This document shows positions 57,252 through 64,000 of a stretch of 64,000 bases of DNA, one piece after another; position 1 is the first letter of the stretch, and each line of letters begins with the position of its first letter. Below the pieces are notes generated by a model. It had not been told where the DNA came from. It searched no databases and saw only the letters and a list, made by a program, of their open reading frames with translations. Made by a program: the position numbers and the translations under genes. The DNA comes from Bradyrhizobium sp. CSA207 (GTDB taxonomy: Bacteria > Pseudomonadota > Alphaproteobacteria > Rhizobiales > Xanthobacteraceae), in contig NZ_JAACFT010000005.1 in the NCBI RefSeq assembly GCF_029051685.1, positions 124,001 through 188,000 of the forward strand, given 5' to 3'.

Positions 57252-57974
57252 ATGGGTCAAAAGATCAATCCGATCGGTCTGCGTCTGGGCATCAACCGGA
57301 CCTGGGATTCCCGCTGGTTCGCCGGCAAGCAGGAATACGGCAAGCTTCTGCACGAGGACGTCAAGATCCGCGAGATCCTGCACAAGGAGCTCAAGCAGGC
57401 CGCCGTCGCCCGCATCGTGATCGAGCGTCCGCACAAGAAGTGCCGCGTCACCATTCACTCGGCCCGTCCGGGCGTTGTGATCGGCAAGAAGGGCGCGGAC
57501 ATCGACAAGCTGCGCAAGAAGGTGTCCGACATCACCTCGTCCGACGTCGTCATCAACATCGTCGAGATCCGCAAGCCGGAGCTCGATGCGACGCTGGTGG
57601 CCGAGTCGATCGCGCAGCAGCTCGAGCGCCGCGTGGCGTTCCGCCGCGCCATGAAGCGCGCCGTGCAGTCGGCGATGCGTCTGGGCGCCGAAGGCATCCG
57701 CATCAACTGCTCGGGTCGCCTGGGCGGTGCGGAAATCGCGCGCATGGAGTGGTACCGCGAAGGTCGCGTGCCGCTGCACACGCTGCGCGCGGACATCGAT
57801 TACGGCGTTGCGACCGCGTTCACGACTTTCGGCACCTGCGGCGTCAAGGTCTGGATCTTCAAGGGCGAGATCCTCGAGCACGATCCGATGGCCCAGGACA
57901 AGAGAATGGCCGAAGGTGACATCGGTGGCGGTGGTGGCGGCGGCCGGCAGCGCCGTGACAACGCTGCGGCCTGA
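57252..57974 (+). CDS. rpsC: 30S ribosomal protein S3
   Basis: This 240-residue mRNA-entry protein has a KH-type RNA-binding domain ([17 protein letters not shown], residues about 73-90) and the conserved [18 protein letters not shown]. The C-terminus is rich in glycine and arginine. It begins [20 protein letters not shown], as expected. Confidence 0.97.
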   Translation: MGQKINPIGLRLGINRTWDSRWFAGKQEYGKLLHEDVKIREILHKELKQAAVARIVIERPHKKCRVTIHSARPGVVIGKKGADIDKLRKKVSDITSSDVVINIVEIRKPELDATLVAESIAQQLERRVAFRRAMKRAVQSAMRLGAEGIRINCSGRLGGAEIARMEWYREGRVPLHTLRADIDYGVATAFTTFGTCGVKVWIFKGEILEHDPMAQDKRMAEGDIGGGGGGGRQRRDNAAA

Positions 57975-58006
57975 CGCCAGCACAGAGAATTTGAGGGCTT
58001 GAAGCC

Positions 58007-58420
58007 ATGATGCAACCTAAGAAAACGAAGTTCCGGAAGGCGCATAAGGGCCGTATCCACGGCGTGGCGACTTCGGGCGCGACGTTGGCGTTCGGCCAGT
58101 TCGGCCTGAAGGCGACCGAGCCTGAGCGCGTCACCGCGCGCCAGATCGAGGCCGCCCGCCGCGCGCTGACCCGCCATATGAAGCGTGCCGGCCGCGTCTG
58201 GATCCGCGTGTTCCCCGACGTTCCCGTGTCGAAGAAGCCTGCCGAAGTCCGCATGGGCTCCGGCAAGGGCTCGCCGGAGCTGTGGGTCGCGCGCGTCAAG
58301 CCGGGCCGGGTGCTGTTCGAGATCGACGGCGTCAACACCCAGACGGCGCGTGAAGCGCTGACCCTGGCGGCCGCCAAGCTGCCGATCAAGACGCGCTTCG
58401 TCGAGCGCATTGCGGAGTAA
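58007..58420 (+). CDS. rplP: 50S ribosomal protein L16
   Basis: This 137-residue protein near the A site begins [20 protein letters not shown] and contains [20 protein letters not shown]. The stop shares its last base with the first of two in-frame rpmC ATGs, so translation is coupled. Confidence 0.97.
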   Translation: MMQPKKTKFRKAHKGRIHGVATSGATLAFGQFGLKATEPERVTARQIEAARRALTRHMKRAGRVWIRVFPDVPVSKKPAEVRMGSGKGSPELWVARVKPGRVLFEIDGVNTQTAREALTLAAAKLPIKTRFVERIAE

Positions 58421-58425
58421 TGGCC

Positions 58426-58632
58426 ATGGCCCAGATGAAGATCGAAGACATCCGCGCGTTGAGCCCCGACCAGCAGGATGACGCCATCCTGAACCTGAAG
58501 AAGGAGCGCTTCAACCTGCGCTTCCAGCGTGCCACCGGGCAGCTCGAGAACACCTCGCGCCTGCGCGAAGCACGCCGCGACATCGCCCGGATCAAGACCA
58601 TCGCCGCGCAGCAGCGCGCGAAGAAGAAGTAA
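58426..58632 (+). CDS. rpmC: 50S ribosomal protein L29
   Basis: This 68-residue two-helix protein beside the tunnel exit reads [20 protein letters not shown] to start, with the helix [20 protein letters not shown]. An ATG six bases earlier overlaps the rplP stop; I prefer 58426 because GGAG lies eight bases before it. The protein would be 70 residues with the earlier start. Confidence 0.9.
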   Translation: MAQMKIEDIRALSPDQQDDAILNLKKERFNLRFQRATGQLENTSRLREARRDIARIKTIAAQQRAKKK

Positions 58633-58645
58633 GAGGCTTACGAAG

Positions 58646-58894
58646 ATGCCGAAACGTACTTTGCAGGGCGTGGTCGTCAGCGACAAGACAGCCAAGACGG
58701 TCGTTGTGCGCGTCGATCGCCGCTTCACGCACCCGATCTACAAGAAGACGATCCGCCGTTCGAAGAACTACCACGCGCACGACGAGAGCAACGAGTTCAA
58801 GCCGGGCGATATGGTGTGGATCGAGGAATCGAAGCCGATTTCGAAGTTGAAGCGCTGGGTCGTGATCCGGGGCGAACACAAGAAAAGCGCCTGA
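58646..58894 (+). CDS. rpsQ: 30S ribosomal protein S17
   Basis: This 82-residue OB-fold protein begins [20 protein letters not shown] and carries [16 protein letters not shown]. The start at 58646 gives the family length; an upstream frame overlaps rpmC and is not real. It is full length. Confidence 0.95.
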   Translation: MPKRTLQGVVVSDKTAKTVVVRVDRRFTHPIYKKTIRRSKNYHAHDESNEFKPGDMVWIEESKPISKLKRWVVIRGEHKKSA

Positions 58895-58977
58895 TCTGTT
58901 GGCCCTGGCCGACTGACTTCGGGAAAATGTTGAGCGCCGGCTAGGCTGGCGCAAATAGAAGAGGACGAGGTGCATCA

Positions 58978-59346
58978 ATGATTCAGATGCAGACCAACCT
59001 CGACGTGGCCGATAATTCTGGCGCACGCCGTGTCATGTGTATCAAGGTGCTCGGGGGCTCCAAGCGCCGCTACGCCACGATCGGCGACATTATCGTCGTC
59101 TCGATCAAGGAAGCGATTCCGCGTGGCAAGGTGAAGAAGGGCGACGTGATGAAGGCTGTCGTGGTGCGTGTCCGCAAGGACATCCGCCGCGCCGACGGTT
59201 CGGTCATCCGTTTCGACCGCAACGCCGCCGTCCTGATCAACAACCAGGCCGAGCCGGTCGGCACCCGTATCTTCGGGCCCGTGCCGCGCGAGCTGCGCGC
59301 CAAGAACCACATGAAGATCATCTCTCTCGCGCCGGAGGTGCTGTGA
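58978..59346 (+). CDS. rplN: 50S ribosomal protein L14
   Basis: This 122-residue protein at the subunit interface begins [20 protein letters not shown] and contains [20 protein letters not shown]. Its stop TGA shares an A with the rplX ATG (TGATG), so the two are coupled. The 83-base gap after rpsQ has no recognised feature. Confidence 0.97.
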   Translation: MIQMQTNLDVADNSGARRVMCIKVLGGSKRRYATIGDIIVVSIKEAIPRGKVKKGDVMKAVVVRVRKDIRRADGSVIRFDRNAAVLINNQAEPVGTRIFGPVPRELRAKNHMKIISLAPEVL

Positions 59347-59660
59347 TGGCTGCGAAGATCCGCAAGGGCGACAAGGTCATCGTGCTGACCGGCCGCGACA
59401 AGGGCCGCACCGGCGAGGTGTTCGAGGTGCGTCCGGACGCCGGCACGGCACTCGTGCGCGGCATCAACATGGTCAAGCGTCACCAGAAGCAGACGCAGGC
59501 CCAGGAGGGCGGCATCATCTCGAAAGAGGCGCCGATCCAATTGTCCAACGTCGCCTATGTCGGCAAGGACGGAAAGCCGACGCGCGTCGGATTCAAGATT
59601 CTGGCGGACGGCAAGAAAGTTCGCATCGCCAAGAGCTCGGGAGCTGAGATCGATGGCTGA
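59346..59660 (+). CDS. rplX: 50S ribosomal protein L24
   Basis: This 104-residue KOW-domain protein nucleates 50S assembly. It begins [20 protein letters not shown], has the KOW motif in its first 35 residues and ends [18 protein letters not shown]. It overlaps rplN by one base and rplE by eight. Confidence 0.96.
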   Translation: MAAKIRKGDKVIVLTGRDKGRTGEVFEVRPDAGTALVRGINMVKRHQKQTQAQEGGIISKEAPIQLSNVAYVGKDGKPTRVGFKILADGKKVRIAKSSGAEIDG

Positions 59661-60210
59661 GACCGCTTACACCCCGCGCCTGCGCGCGGAATATGACGCG
59701 AAGATCCGGACGGAGATGACCGAGAAGTTCGGTTATGAGAACGTCATGCAGGTTCCGCGGCTGGACAAGGTCGTGCTGAACATGGGCGTTGGCGATTCCG
59801 TCAACGACCGCAAGAAGGCCGAGAACGCTGCTGCCGAATTGACCCAGATCGCCGGCCAGAAGGCGATCGTGACCTATTCGCGCATCGCGATCGCGACCTT
59901 CAAGCTGCGTGAGAACCAGCCGATCGGCTGCAAGGTCACGCTGCGCAAGGCCCGCATGTACGAGTTCATCGATCGCCTGGTGACGGTCGCGCTGCCGCGC
60001 GTCCGCGACTTCCGCGGCCTGAACCCGAAGAGCTTCGACGGCCGCGGCAACTATTCGCTCGGCATCAAGGAACACATCATTTTCCCCGAGATCGACTTCG
60101 ACAAGGTCACCGAGGCCCGCGGTATGGACATCACCGTCTGCACCACGGCCAAGACCGACGACGAGGCGAGGGCCTTGTTGACCGCTTTCAATTTCCCGTT
60201 CCGGCAGTGA
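59653..60210 (+). CDS. rplE: 50S ribosomal protein L5
   Basis: This 185-residue 5S rRNA-binding protein reads [20 protein letters not shown] to start and contains [18 protein letters not shown] and [18 protein letters not shown]. The start at 59653 overlaps the rplX stop by eight bases; a longer frame would run through rplX. Confidence 0.95.
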   Translation: MAETAYTPRLRAEYDAKIRTEMTEKFGYENVMQVPRLDKVVLNMGVGDSVNDRKKAENAAAELTQIAGQKAIVTYSRIAIATFKLRENQPIGCKVTLRKARMYEFIDRLVTVALPRVRDFRGLNPKSFDGRGNYSLGIKEHIIFPEIDFDKVTEARGMDITVCTTAKTDDEARALLTAFNFPFRQ

Positions 60211-60256
60211 GACGCTGACCTAAAGCCTCTCAAACGCGGATACCCAGGAGCCAAGC

Positions 60257-60562
60257 ATGGCAAAGAAGAGTTCAATCGAGAAGAACAACCGGCGCAAGCG
60301 GATGGCGAAGAACGCCGCCCCCAAGCGCGAACGGTTGAAGGCGATCATCGCCGACAAGACGCTGCCGATGGAGGAACGGTTCGCCGCGACCCTGAAGCTC
60401 GCCGAGATGCCGCGCAATTCGTCGGCGACCCGCATTCGTCTGCGCTGCGAGCTGTCGGGCCGTCCGCGCTCGAACTACCGCAAGAACAAGCTGTCCCGTA
60501 TCGCGCTGCGCGAACTTGGCTCCAAGGGCATGGTCCCGGGCCTCGTGAAGTCGAGCTGGTAA
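60257..60562 (+). CDS. rpsN: 30S ribosomal protein S14
   Basis: This 101-residue S14 is of the zinc-independent type, because only one cysteine (in RLRCELSG) is present and no CxxC pairs are seen. It ends GLVKSSW. It begins [20 protein letters not shown]. Confidence 0.96.
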   Translation: MAKKSSIEKNNRRKRMAKNAAPKRERLKAIIADKTLPMEERFAATLKLAEMPRNSSATRIRLRCELSGRPRSNYRKNKLSRIALRELGSKGMVPGLVKSSW

Positions 60563-60576
60563 GGAGGGTCGTTTAG

Positions 60577-60975
60577 ATGTCTACGCACGATCCAATCAGC
60601 GATCTGATCACCCGCATCCGCAACGCGCAGATGCGCTCCAAGAACAAGGTCTCCACGCCTGGCTCGAAGATGCGCGAGAACGTGCTCGAGGTGCTCAAGT
60701 CCGAAGGCTACATCCGCGGTTACGCCACGCTCGAGCATTCCTCCGGGCGCAGCGAGATCGAGATCGAGCTGAAGTATTTCGACGGCGAGCCCGTCATCCG
60801 CGAGATCGAGCGGGTCTCCAAGCCCGGGCGCCGCGTTTACGCCTCGGTGAAGAACCTGCCGCGGGTCAATAACGGACTCGGTATTTCGGTGTTGTCGACG
60901 CCGAAGGGGATCATGGCCGACCACAGTGCGCGTGAAGCGAACGTGGGCGGTGAAGTCCTCTTCACGGTGTTCTGA
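60577..60975 (+). CDS. rpsH: 30S ribosomal protein S8
   Basis: This 132-residue 16S central-domain protein is the usual translational repressor of the spc operon. It begins [20 protein letters not shown] and ends [20 protein letters not shown] plus a short strand. It is full length. Confidence 0.96.
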   Translation: MSTHDPISDLITRIRNAQMRSKNKVSTPGSKMRENVLEVLKSEGYIRGYATLEHSSGRSEIEIELKYFDGEPVIREIERVSKPGRRVYASVKNLPRVNNGLGISVLSTPKGIMADHSAREANVGGEVLFTVF

Positions 60976-60991
60976 GAAGGATTTTTGATCC

Positions 60992-61525
60992 ATGTCACGT
61001 GTTGGCAAAAGGCCGGTAGCGGTGCCGTCGGGTGTGACCGCGACCGTCGACGGGCAGACCGTCAAGATGAAGGGGCCGAAGGGCCAGCTTCAGTTCGTCG
61101 TCCATGACGACGTCGAGGTGAAGCTCGATAGCGGCCAGGTCAAGGTCAAGCCGCGGTTCGAGACCAACCGCGCGCGGGCGCTGTACGGTACCGCTCGCGC
61201 CCAGGTCGCGAATCTGGTCGAAGGCGTCACCAAGGGCTTCGAGAAGAAGCTGGAAATCACCGGCGTCGGTTACCGCGCCGCGATGCAGGGCAAGAACCTG
61301 CAGCTCGCGCTCGGTTACAGCCACGACGTGGTTTATGCGATCCCGGAAGGGATCACGATCACGGTGCCGAAGCCGACCGAGATCACGGTGACGGGCAGCG
61401 ACATCCAGCGCGTCGGCCAGGTTGCGGCCGAAATCCGCGCCTATCGCCCGCCGGAGCCCTACAAGGGCAAGGGCGTGAAGTATGTTGGCGAATTCATCTT
61501 CCGCAAGGAAGGCAAGAAGAAGTAA
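60992..61525 (+). CDS. rplF: 50S ribosomal protein L6
   Basis: This 177-residue two-domain protein near the sarcin-ricin loop contains [20 protein letters not shown] and ends [19 protein letters not shown] plus a basic tail. It begins [20 protein letters not shown]. It is full length. Confidence 0.97.
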   Translation: MSRVGKRPVAVPSGVTATVDGQTVKMKGPKGQLQFVVHDDVEVKLDSGQVKVKPRFETNRARALYGTARAQVANLVEGVTKGFEKKLEITGVGYRAAMQGKNLQLALGYSHDVVYAIPEGITITVPKPTEITVTGSDIQRVGQVAAEIRAYRPPEPYKGKGVKYVGEFIFRKEGKKK

Positions 61526-61536
61526 CGGAGCCGGTC

Positions 61537-61899
61537 ATGTCGAAAGCCAAGGTTACGAATGCCCGGCGCAAACGGAGTGTGCGGCTCAAGCTGCGCCGCT
61601 CCGGTGGCGGCCGTCCGCGCCTGTCGGTGTTCCGCTCGTCCAAGCACATCTACGCCCAGGTCATCGACGACCTCAAGGGCGAGACGCTGGCCTCCGCCTC
61701 CTCGCTCGAGAAGTCGATGCGCGACGGCGGCAAGACCGGCGCCGACATGGATGCGGCGAAGGCGGTCGGCAAGCTGCTCGCGGAGCGCGCCGCGGAGAAG
61801 GGTGTCAAGGAAGTCGTGTTCGATCGCGGCAGCTACCTCTATCACGGGCGCGTCAAGGCACTGGCCGACGCGGCGCGTGAGAGCGGGCTGAGCTTCTAA
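61537..61899 (+). CDS. rplR: 50S ribosomal protein L18
   Basis: This 120-residue 5S rRNA-binding protein begins [20 protein letters not shown] and contains [17 protein letters not shown] and the C-terminal [20 protein letters not shown]. It is full length. Confidence 0.96.
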   Translation: MSKAKVTNARRKRSVRLKLRRSGGGRPRLSVFRSSKHIYAQVIDDLKGETLASASSLEKSMRDGGKTGADMDAAKAVGKLLAERAAEKGVKEVVFDRGSYLYHGRVKALADAARESGLSF

Positions 61900-61946
61900 C
61901 GGAATTTGAGGATTGAGGCGCAAGCCTTTGAAGGATTGGAAAAACC

Positions 61947-62540
61947 ATGGCAGCTGAACGCGAACAACGTGGTGGACGCGATCAACGCGGCGGACGTGAC
62001 CGCCAGCAGCGCGAGGAGCGCGACAGCGAGTTCGTCGACAAGCTGGTCCACATCAACCGCGTGGCCAAGGTCGTCAAGGGCGGCAAGCGCTTCGGTTTCG
62101 CCGCGCTGGTCGTGATCGGCGACCAGAAGGGCCGCGCCGGCTTCGGTCACGGCAAGGCGCGCGAAGTGCCCGAGGCGATCCGCAAGGCAACCGAATCCGC
62201 CAAGCGCAACCTGACCCGCGTGTCGCTACGCGAGGGCCGCACGTTGCACCACGACATCGCCGGCCGTCACGGCGCGGGCCGTGTCTACCTGCGTGCCGCC
62301 CCGGCCGGTACCGGCATCATCGCCGGTGGTCCGATGCGCGCCGTGTTCGAGACGCTCGGCGTCCAGGACGTGGTGGCGAAGTCGATCGGCTCGTCGAACC
62401 CCTACAACATGGTGCGCGCGACCTTCGACGCGCTCAAGCACCAGGATTCGCCGCGTTCGGTCGCAGCCCGCCGCAACATCAAGGTGTCCACCCTGCAGGC
62501 CCGCCGCATCGGCGGCGACGCCGAGGTGGCTGCCGACTAA
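61947..62540 (+). CDS. rpsE: 30S ribosomal protein S5
   Basis: This 197-residue accuracy protein has an arginine- and glycine-rich N-terminal extension (about residues 8-25), then [19 protein letters not shown] and [19 protein letters not shown]. The N-terminal extension is longer than in E. coli, as is normal for this order. Confidence 0.96.
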   Translation: MAAEREQRGGRDQRGGRDRQQREERDSEFVDKLVHINRVAKVVKGGKRFGFAALVVIGDQKGRAGFGHGKAREVPEAIRKATESAKRNLTRVSLREGRTLHHDIAGRHGAGRVYLRAAPAGTGIIAGGPMRAVFETLGVQDVVAKSIGSSNPYNMVRATFDALKHQDSPRSVAARRNIKVSTLQARRIGGDAEVAAD

Positions 62541-62564
62541 CGGAAGCTTTTGGAGTAGACCACC

Positions 62565-62762
62565 ATGGCCAAGAGTGCCGCAAAGACGATCAAGCTTGAG
62601 CAGACCGGCAGCGCGATCCGCCGCCATCACTCGCAGCGTTCGACGCTGATCGGGCTCAAGCTCAACAAGATCGGCCGCGTCAGCGAACTGCCGGACACCC
62701 CGGCGGTTCGCGGCATGATCGAGAAGGTTCACCATCTCGTCCGCATCGTCGACGAGAAGTAA
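62565..62762 (+). CDS. rpmD: 50S ribosomal protein L30
   Basis: This 65-residue small 50S protein contains [20 protein letters not shown] and ends [15 protein letters not shown]. It is full length. A palindromic repeat separates it from rplO. Confidence 0.95.
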   Translation: MAKSAAKTIKLEQTGSAIRRHHSQRSTLIGLKLNKIGRVSELPDTPAVRGMIEKVHHLVRIVDEK

Positions 62763-62770
62763 GACAGAGC

Positions 62771-62815
62771 GCGTGATCCCGAAAGGCGGGTACCGGTTTT
62801 CGGCCGAGATCATGC
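62771..62815. repeat. GCATGATC-type palindrome, copy 3, between rpmD and rplO
   Basis: GCGTGATC (62771-62778) and GATCATGC (62808-62815) are related to the two copies at 19136-19201 and 21714-21770. A GGCGGGTACCGGTTTTCGGCC core lies inside. The repeat lies within the spc operon, an uncommon place for an interspersed repeat. Confidence 0.65.
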
Positions 62816-62837
62816 GCAAGAAACAAGGAGAAGGGCG

Positions 62838-63323
62838 ATGAAGCTCAGCGATATCGCCGACAACGCCGGCTCGCGCAAGAAGCGTATGCGCGTCGGCCGC
62901 GGCATCGGTTCGGGCAAGGGCAAGCAGGCCGGCCGCGGTGGCAAGGGCCAGACCGCGCGTTCGGGCGTGCGCATCAAGGGTTTCGAAGGCGGCCAGATGC
63001 CGATGCATCGCCGTCTGCCTAAGCGCGGCTTCAACAACATCTTCCGCATCGAGTTCGCCGAGATCAATCTCGACCGGCTCCAGGAAGCGGTCGATGCCAA
63101 GAAGATCGACGCCGGCAGCGTCGTGAACGTCGAGGCCCTGGTCAAGGCCGGCGTGCTGCGGCGCGCCAAGGGCGGCCTGCGGCTGCTCGGCCGCGGCGAG
63201 CTCAAGGCCAAGCTCAACATCGAAGTGCATGGCGCCTCGAAGACCGCGATTGAGGCGGTTGAGAAGGCCGGCGGCTCGGTGAAGATCCTCGCGCCCGCCA
63301 AGGAAGAAGGCGAGGCGGCGTAA
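62838..63323 (+). CDS. rplO: 50S ribosomal protein L15
   Basis: This 161-residue protein has a long basic, glycine-rich N-terminal arm ([20 protein letters not shown] and following) reaching into the 50S core and a globular C-terminal domain ending [14 protein letters not shown]. It is full length. Confidence 0.96.
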   Translation: MKLSDIADNAGSRKKRMRVGRGIGSGKGKQAGRGGKGQTARSGVRIKGFEGGQMPMHRRLPKRGFNNIFRIEFAEINLDRLQEAVDAKKIDAGSVVNVEALVKAGVLRRAKGGLRLLGRGELKAKLNIEVHGASKTAIEAVEKAGGSVKILAPAKEEGEAA

Positions 63324-63336
63324 CAACTGCGTCATT

Positions 63337-63358
63337 GGCCCGCGGCTCGCGGGCCTTT
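63337..63358 (+). terminator. hairpin between rplO and secY
   Basis: GGCCCGCG (63337-63344), a GCT loop and CGCGGGCC (63348-63355) are followed by TTT. It lies 13 bases after the rplO stop and 114 bases before secY. With only three Ts it is more likely a partial terminator or attenuator than a full stop, because secY needs to be expressed. Confidence 0.5.
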
Positions 63359-63471
63359 ACGCATGCGGGACGATGGACTTATCGAAGCCGAGCACCAGAT
63401 AATGTCCGGCGTCCGCTAAAACGCCCGGCCGCGGGTATGACGGCGCAAAAGGCGGCGGGAGAAAGTCCAAG

Positions 63472-64000
63472 ATGGCCTCAGCAGCGGAACAACTGGCAGC
63501 CAACCTTAATTTCGGCGCGTTCGCCAAAGCCGACGAACTGAAGAAGCGCATCTGGTTCACCCTGGGCGCGCTGCTGGTCTATCGACTCGGCACCTACATC
63601 CCGCTGCCGGGCATCGATCCCAACATCTGGGAGCAGGTGTTCCGCTCGCAGGCGGGCGGCATCCTCGGCATGTTCAACATGTTCGCCGGCGGCGGCATCC
63701 ACCGCATGGCGATCTTCGCGCTGAACATCATGCCGTACATCTCGGCCTCGATCATCATTCAGCTCCTGACCACAGTCTCGCCGCAGCTCGAGGCGCTGAA
63801 GAAGGAAGGCGAGTCCGGCCGCAAGACGCTGAACCAGTACACCCGCTACCTCACAGTGATCCTGGCAGCATTCCAGTCCTATGGCATCGCGGTCGGCCTC
63901 GAGGGGGCCGGCAACGTCGTCAGCGACCCCGGCCTGTTCTTCCGCCTCTCCACCGCGATCACGCTGACCGGCGGCACCATGTTCCTGATGTGGCTGGGCG
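63472..64000 (+). CDS. secY: protein translocase subunit SecY (partial)
   Basis: This is the first 176 residues of the SecYEG channel; the rest lies beyond the window edge. It begins MASAAEQLAANLNFGAFAKA. The first membrane helix is IWFTLGALLVYRLGTYIPLPG, with the plug region following (GGILGMFNMFAGGGI). A second region, NIMPYISASIIIQLLT, is diagnostic of SecY. GGCGGGAGAAAG is a reasonable ribosome site upstream. The truncation is due to the window, not to mutation. Confidence 0.96.
   Translation, partial: MASAAEQLAANLNFGAFAKADELKKRIWFTLGALLVYRLGTYIPLPGIDPNIWEQVFRSQAGGILGMFNMFAGGGIHRMAIFALNIMPYISASIIIQLLTTVSPQLEALKKEGESGRKTLNQYTRYLTVILAAFQSYGIAVGLEGAGNVVSDPGLFFRLSTAITLTGGTMFLMWLG

Overview
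This window is high-GC alphaproteobacterial chromosomal DNA. The gene order (secE-nusG-rplK-rplA, rplJ-rplL-rpoB-rpoC, rpsL-rpsG-fusA-tuf, then S10-spc to secY), the protein sequences and the palindromic intergenic repeats fit Bradyrhizobium or a close Nitrobacteraceae relative. That placement is inferred from recognition and has not been checked by a search.

Positions 1-30 kb are a mosaic of accessory and metabolic genes: tRNA-Tyr, a Tat-exported metallo-beta-lactamase-fold hydrolase, an NAD(P)-binding reductase divergent from an AraC regulator, a luciferase-like monooxygenase, a UvrD-type helicase, a TMEM175-type membrane protein, a YciI-like protein, a periplasmic solute-binding-like protein, a hybrid histidine kinase, tRNA-Gly, a DUF2231-sorbosone dehydrogenase pair, a decayed MFS transporter gene and a membrane pentapeptide-repeat protein. 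From 17.4 to 29.8 kb lies an acyl-CoA-type catabolic neighbourhood: CoA transferase, TetR regulator, acyl-CoA dehydrogenase, aminoglycoside-phosphotransferase-like protein, two short-chain dehydrogenases, a histidine phosphatase and a serine hydrolase. It also holds a RidA remnant, a LysE exporter, an ArgE-type deacylase and a repeat-bracketed GIY-YIG gene.

Positions 30-64 kb hold the core transcription/translation block. tRNA-Trp is followed by secE-nusG, rplK-rplA, a D-2-hydroxyacid dehydrogenase inserted before rplJ-rplL, then rpoB-rpoC and a strong terminator. Next comes an unusual two-gene insert: a flavoprotein-methyltransferase fusion and an ABC exporter, both with polyacidic tails, followed by a decayed flavoprotein gene. 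The str operon (rpsL, rpsG, fusA, tuf) runs into the S10/spc genes from rpsJ to rplO, and secY runs off the window end.

The least ordinary observations are four. First, a monocistronic minus-strand transcription unit at 11.5-11.7 kb encodes a 14-residue peptide behind a Shine-Dalgarno region complementary over 17 nt to the 16S rRNA 3' tail. Second, a GIY-YIG nuclease gene lies between inverted 54-bp copies of a hairpin repeat. Third, there is the flavin-methyltransferase/ABC-exporter pair with acidic tails. Fourth, TTTCAAAC elements are shared between two divergent promoters of the catabolic neighbourhood. Several pseudogene remnants and at least five families of palindromic repeats are also documented.
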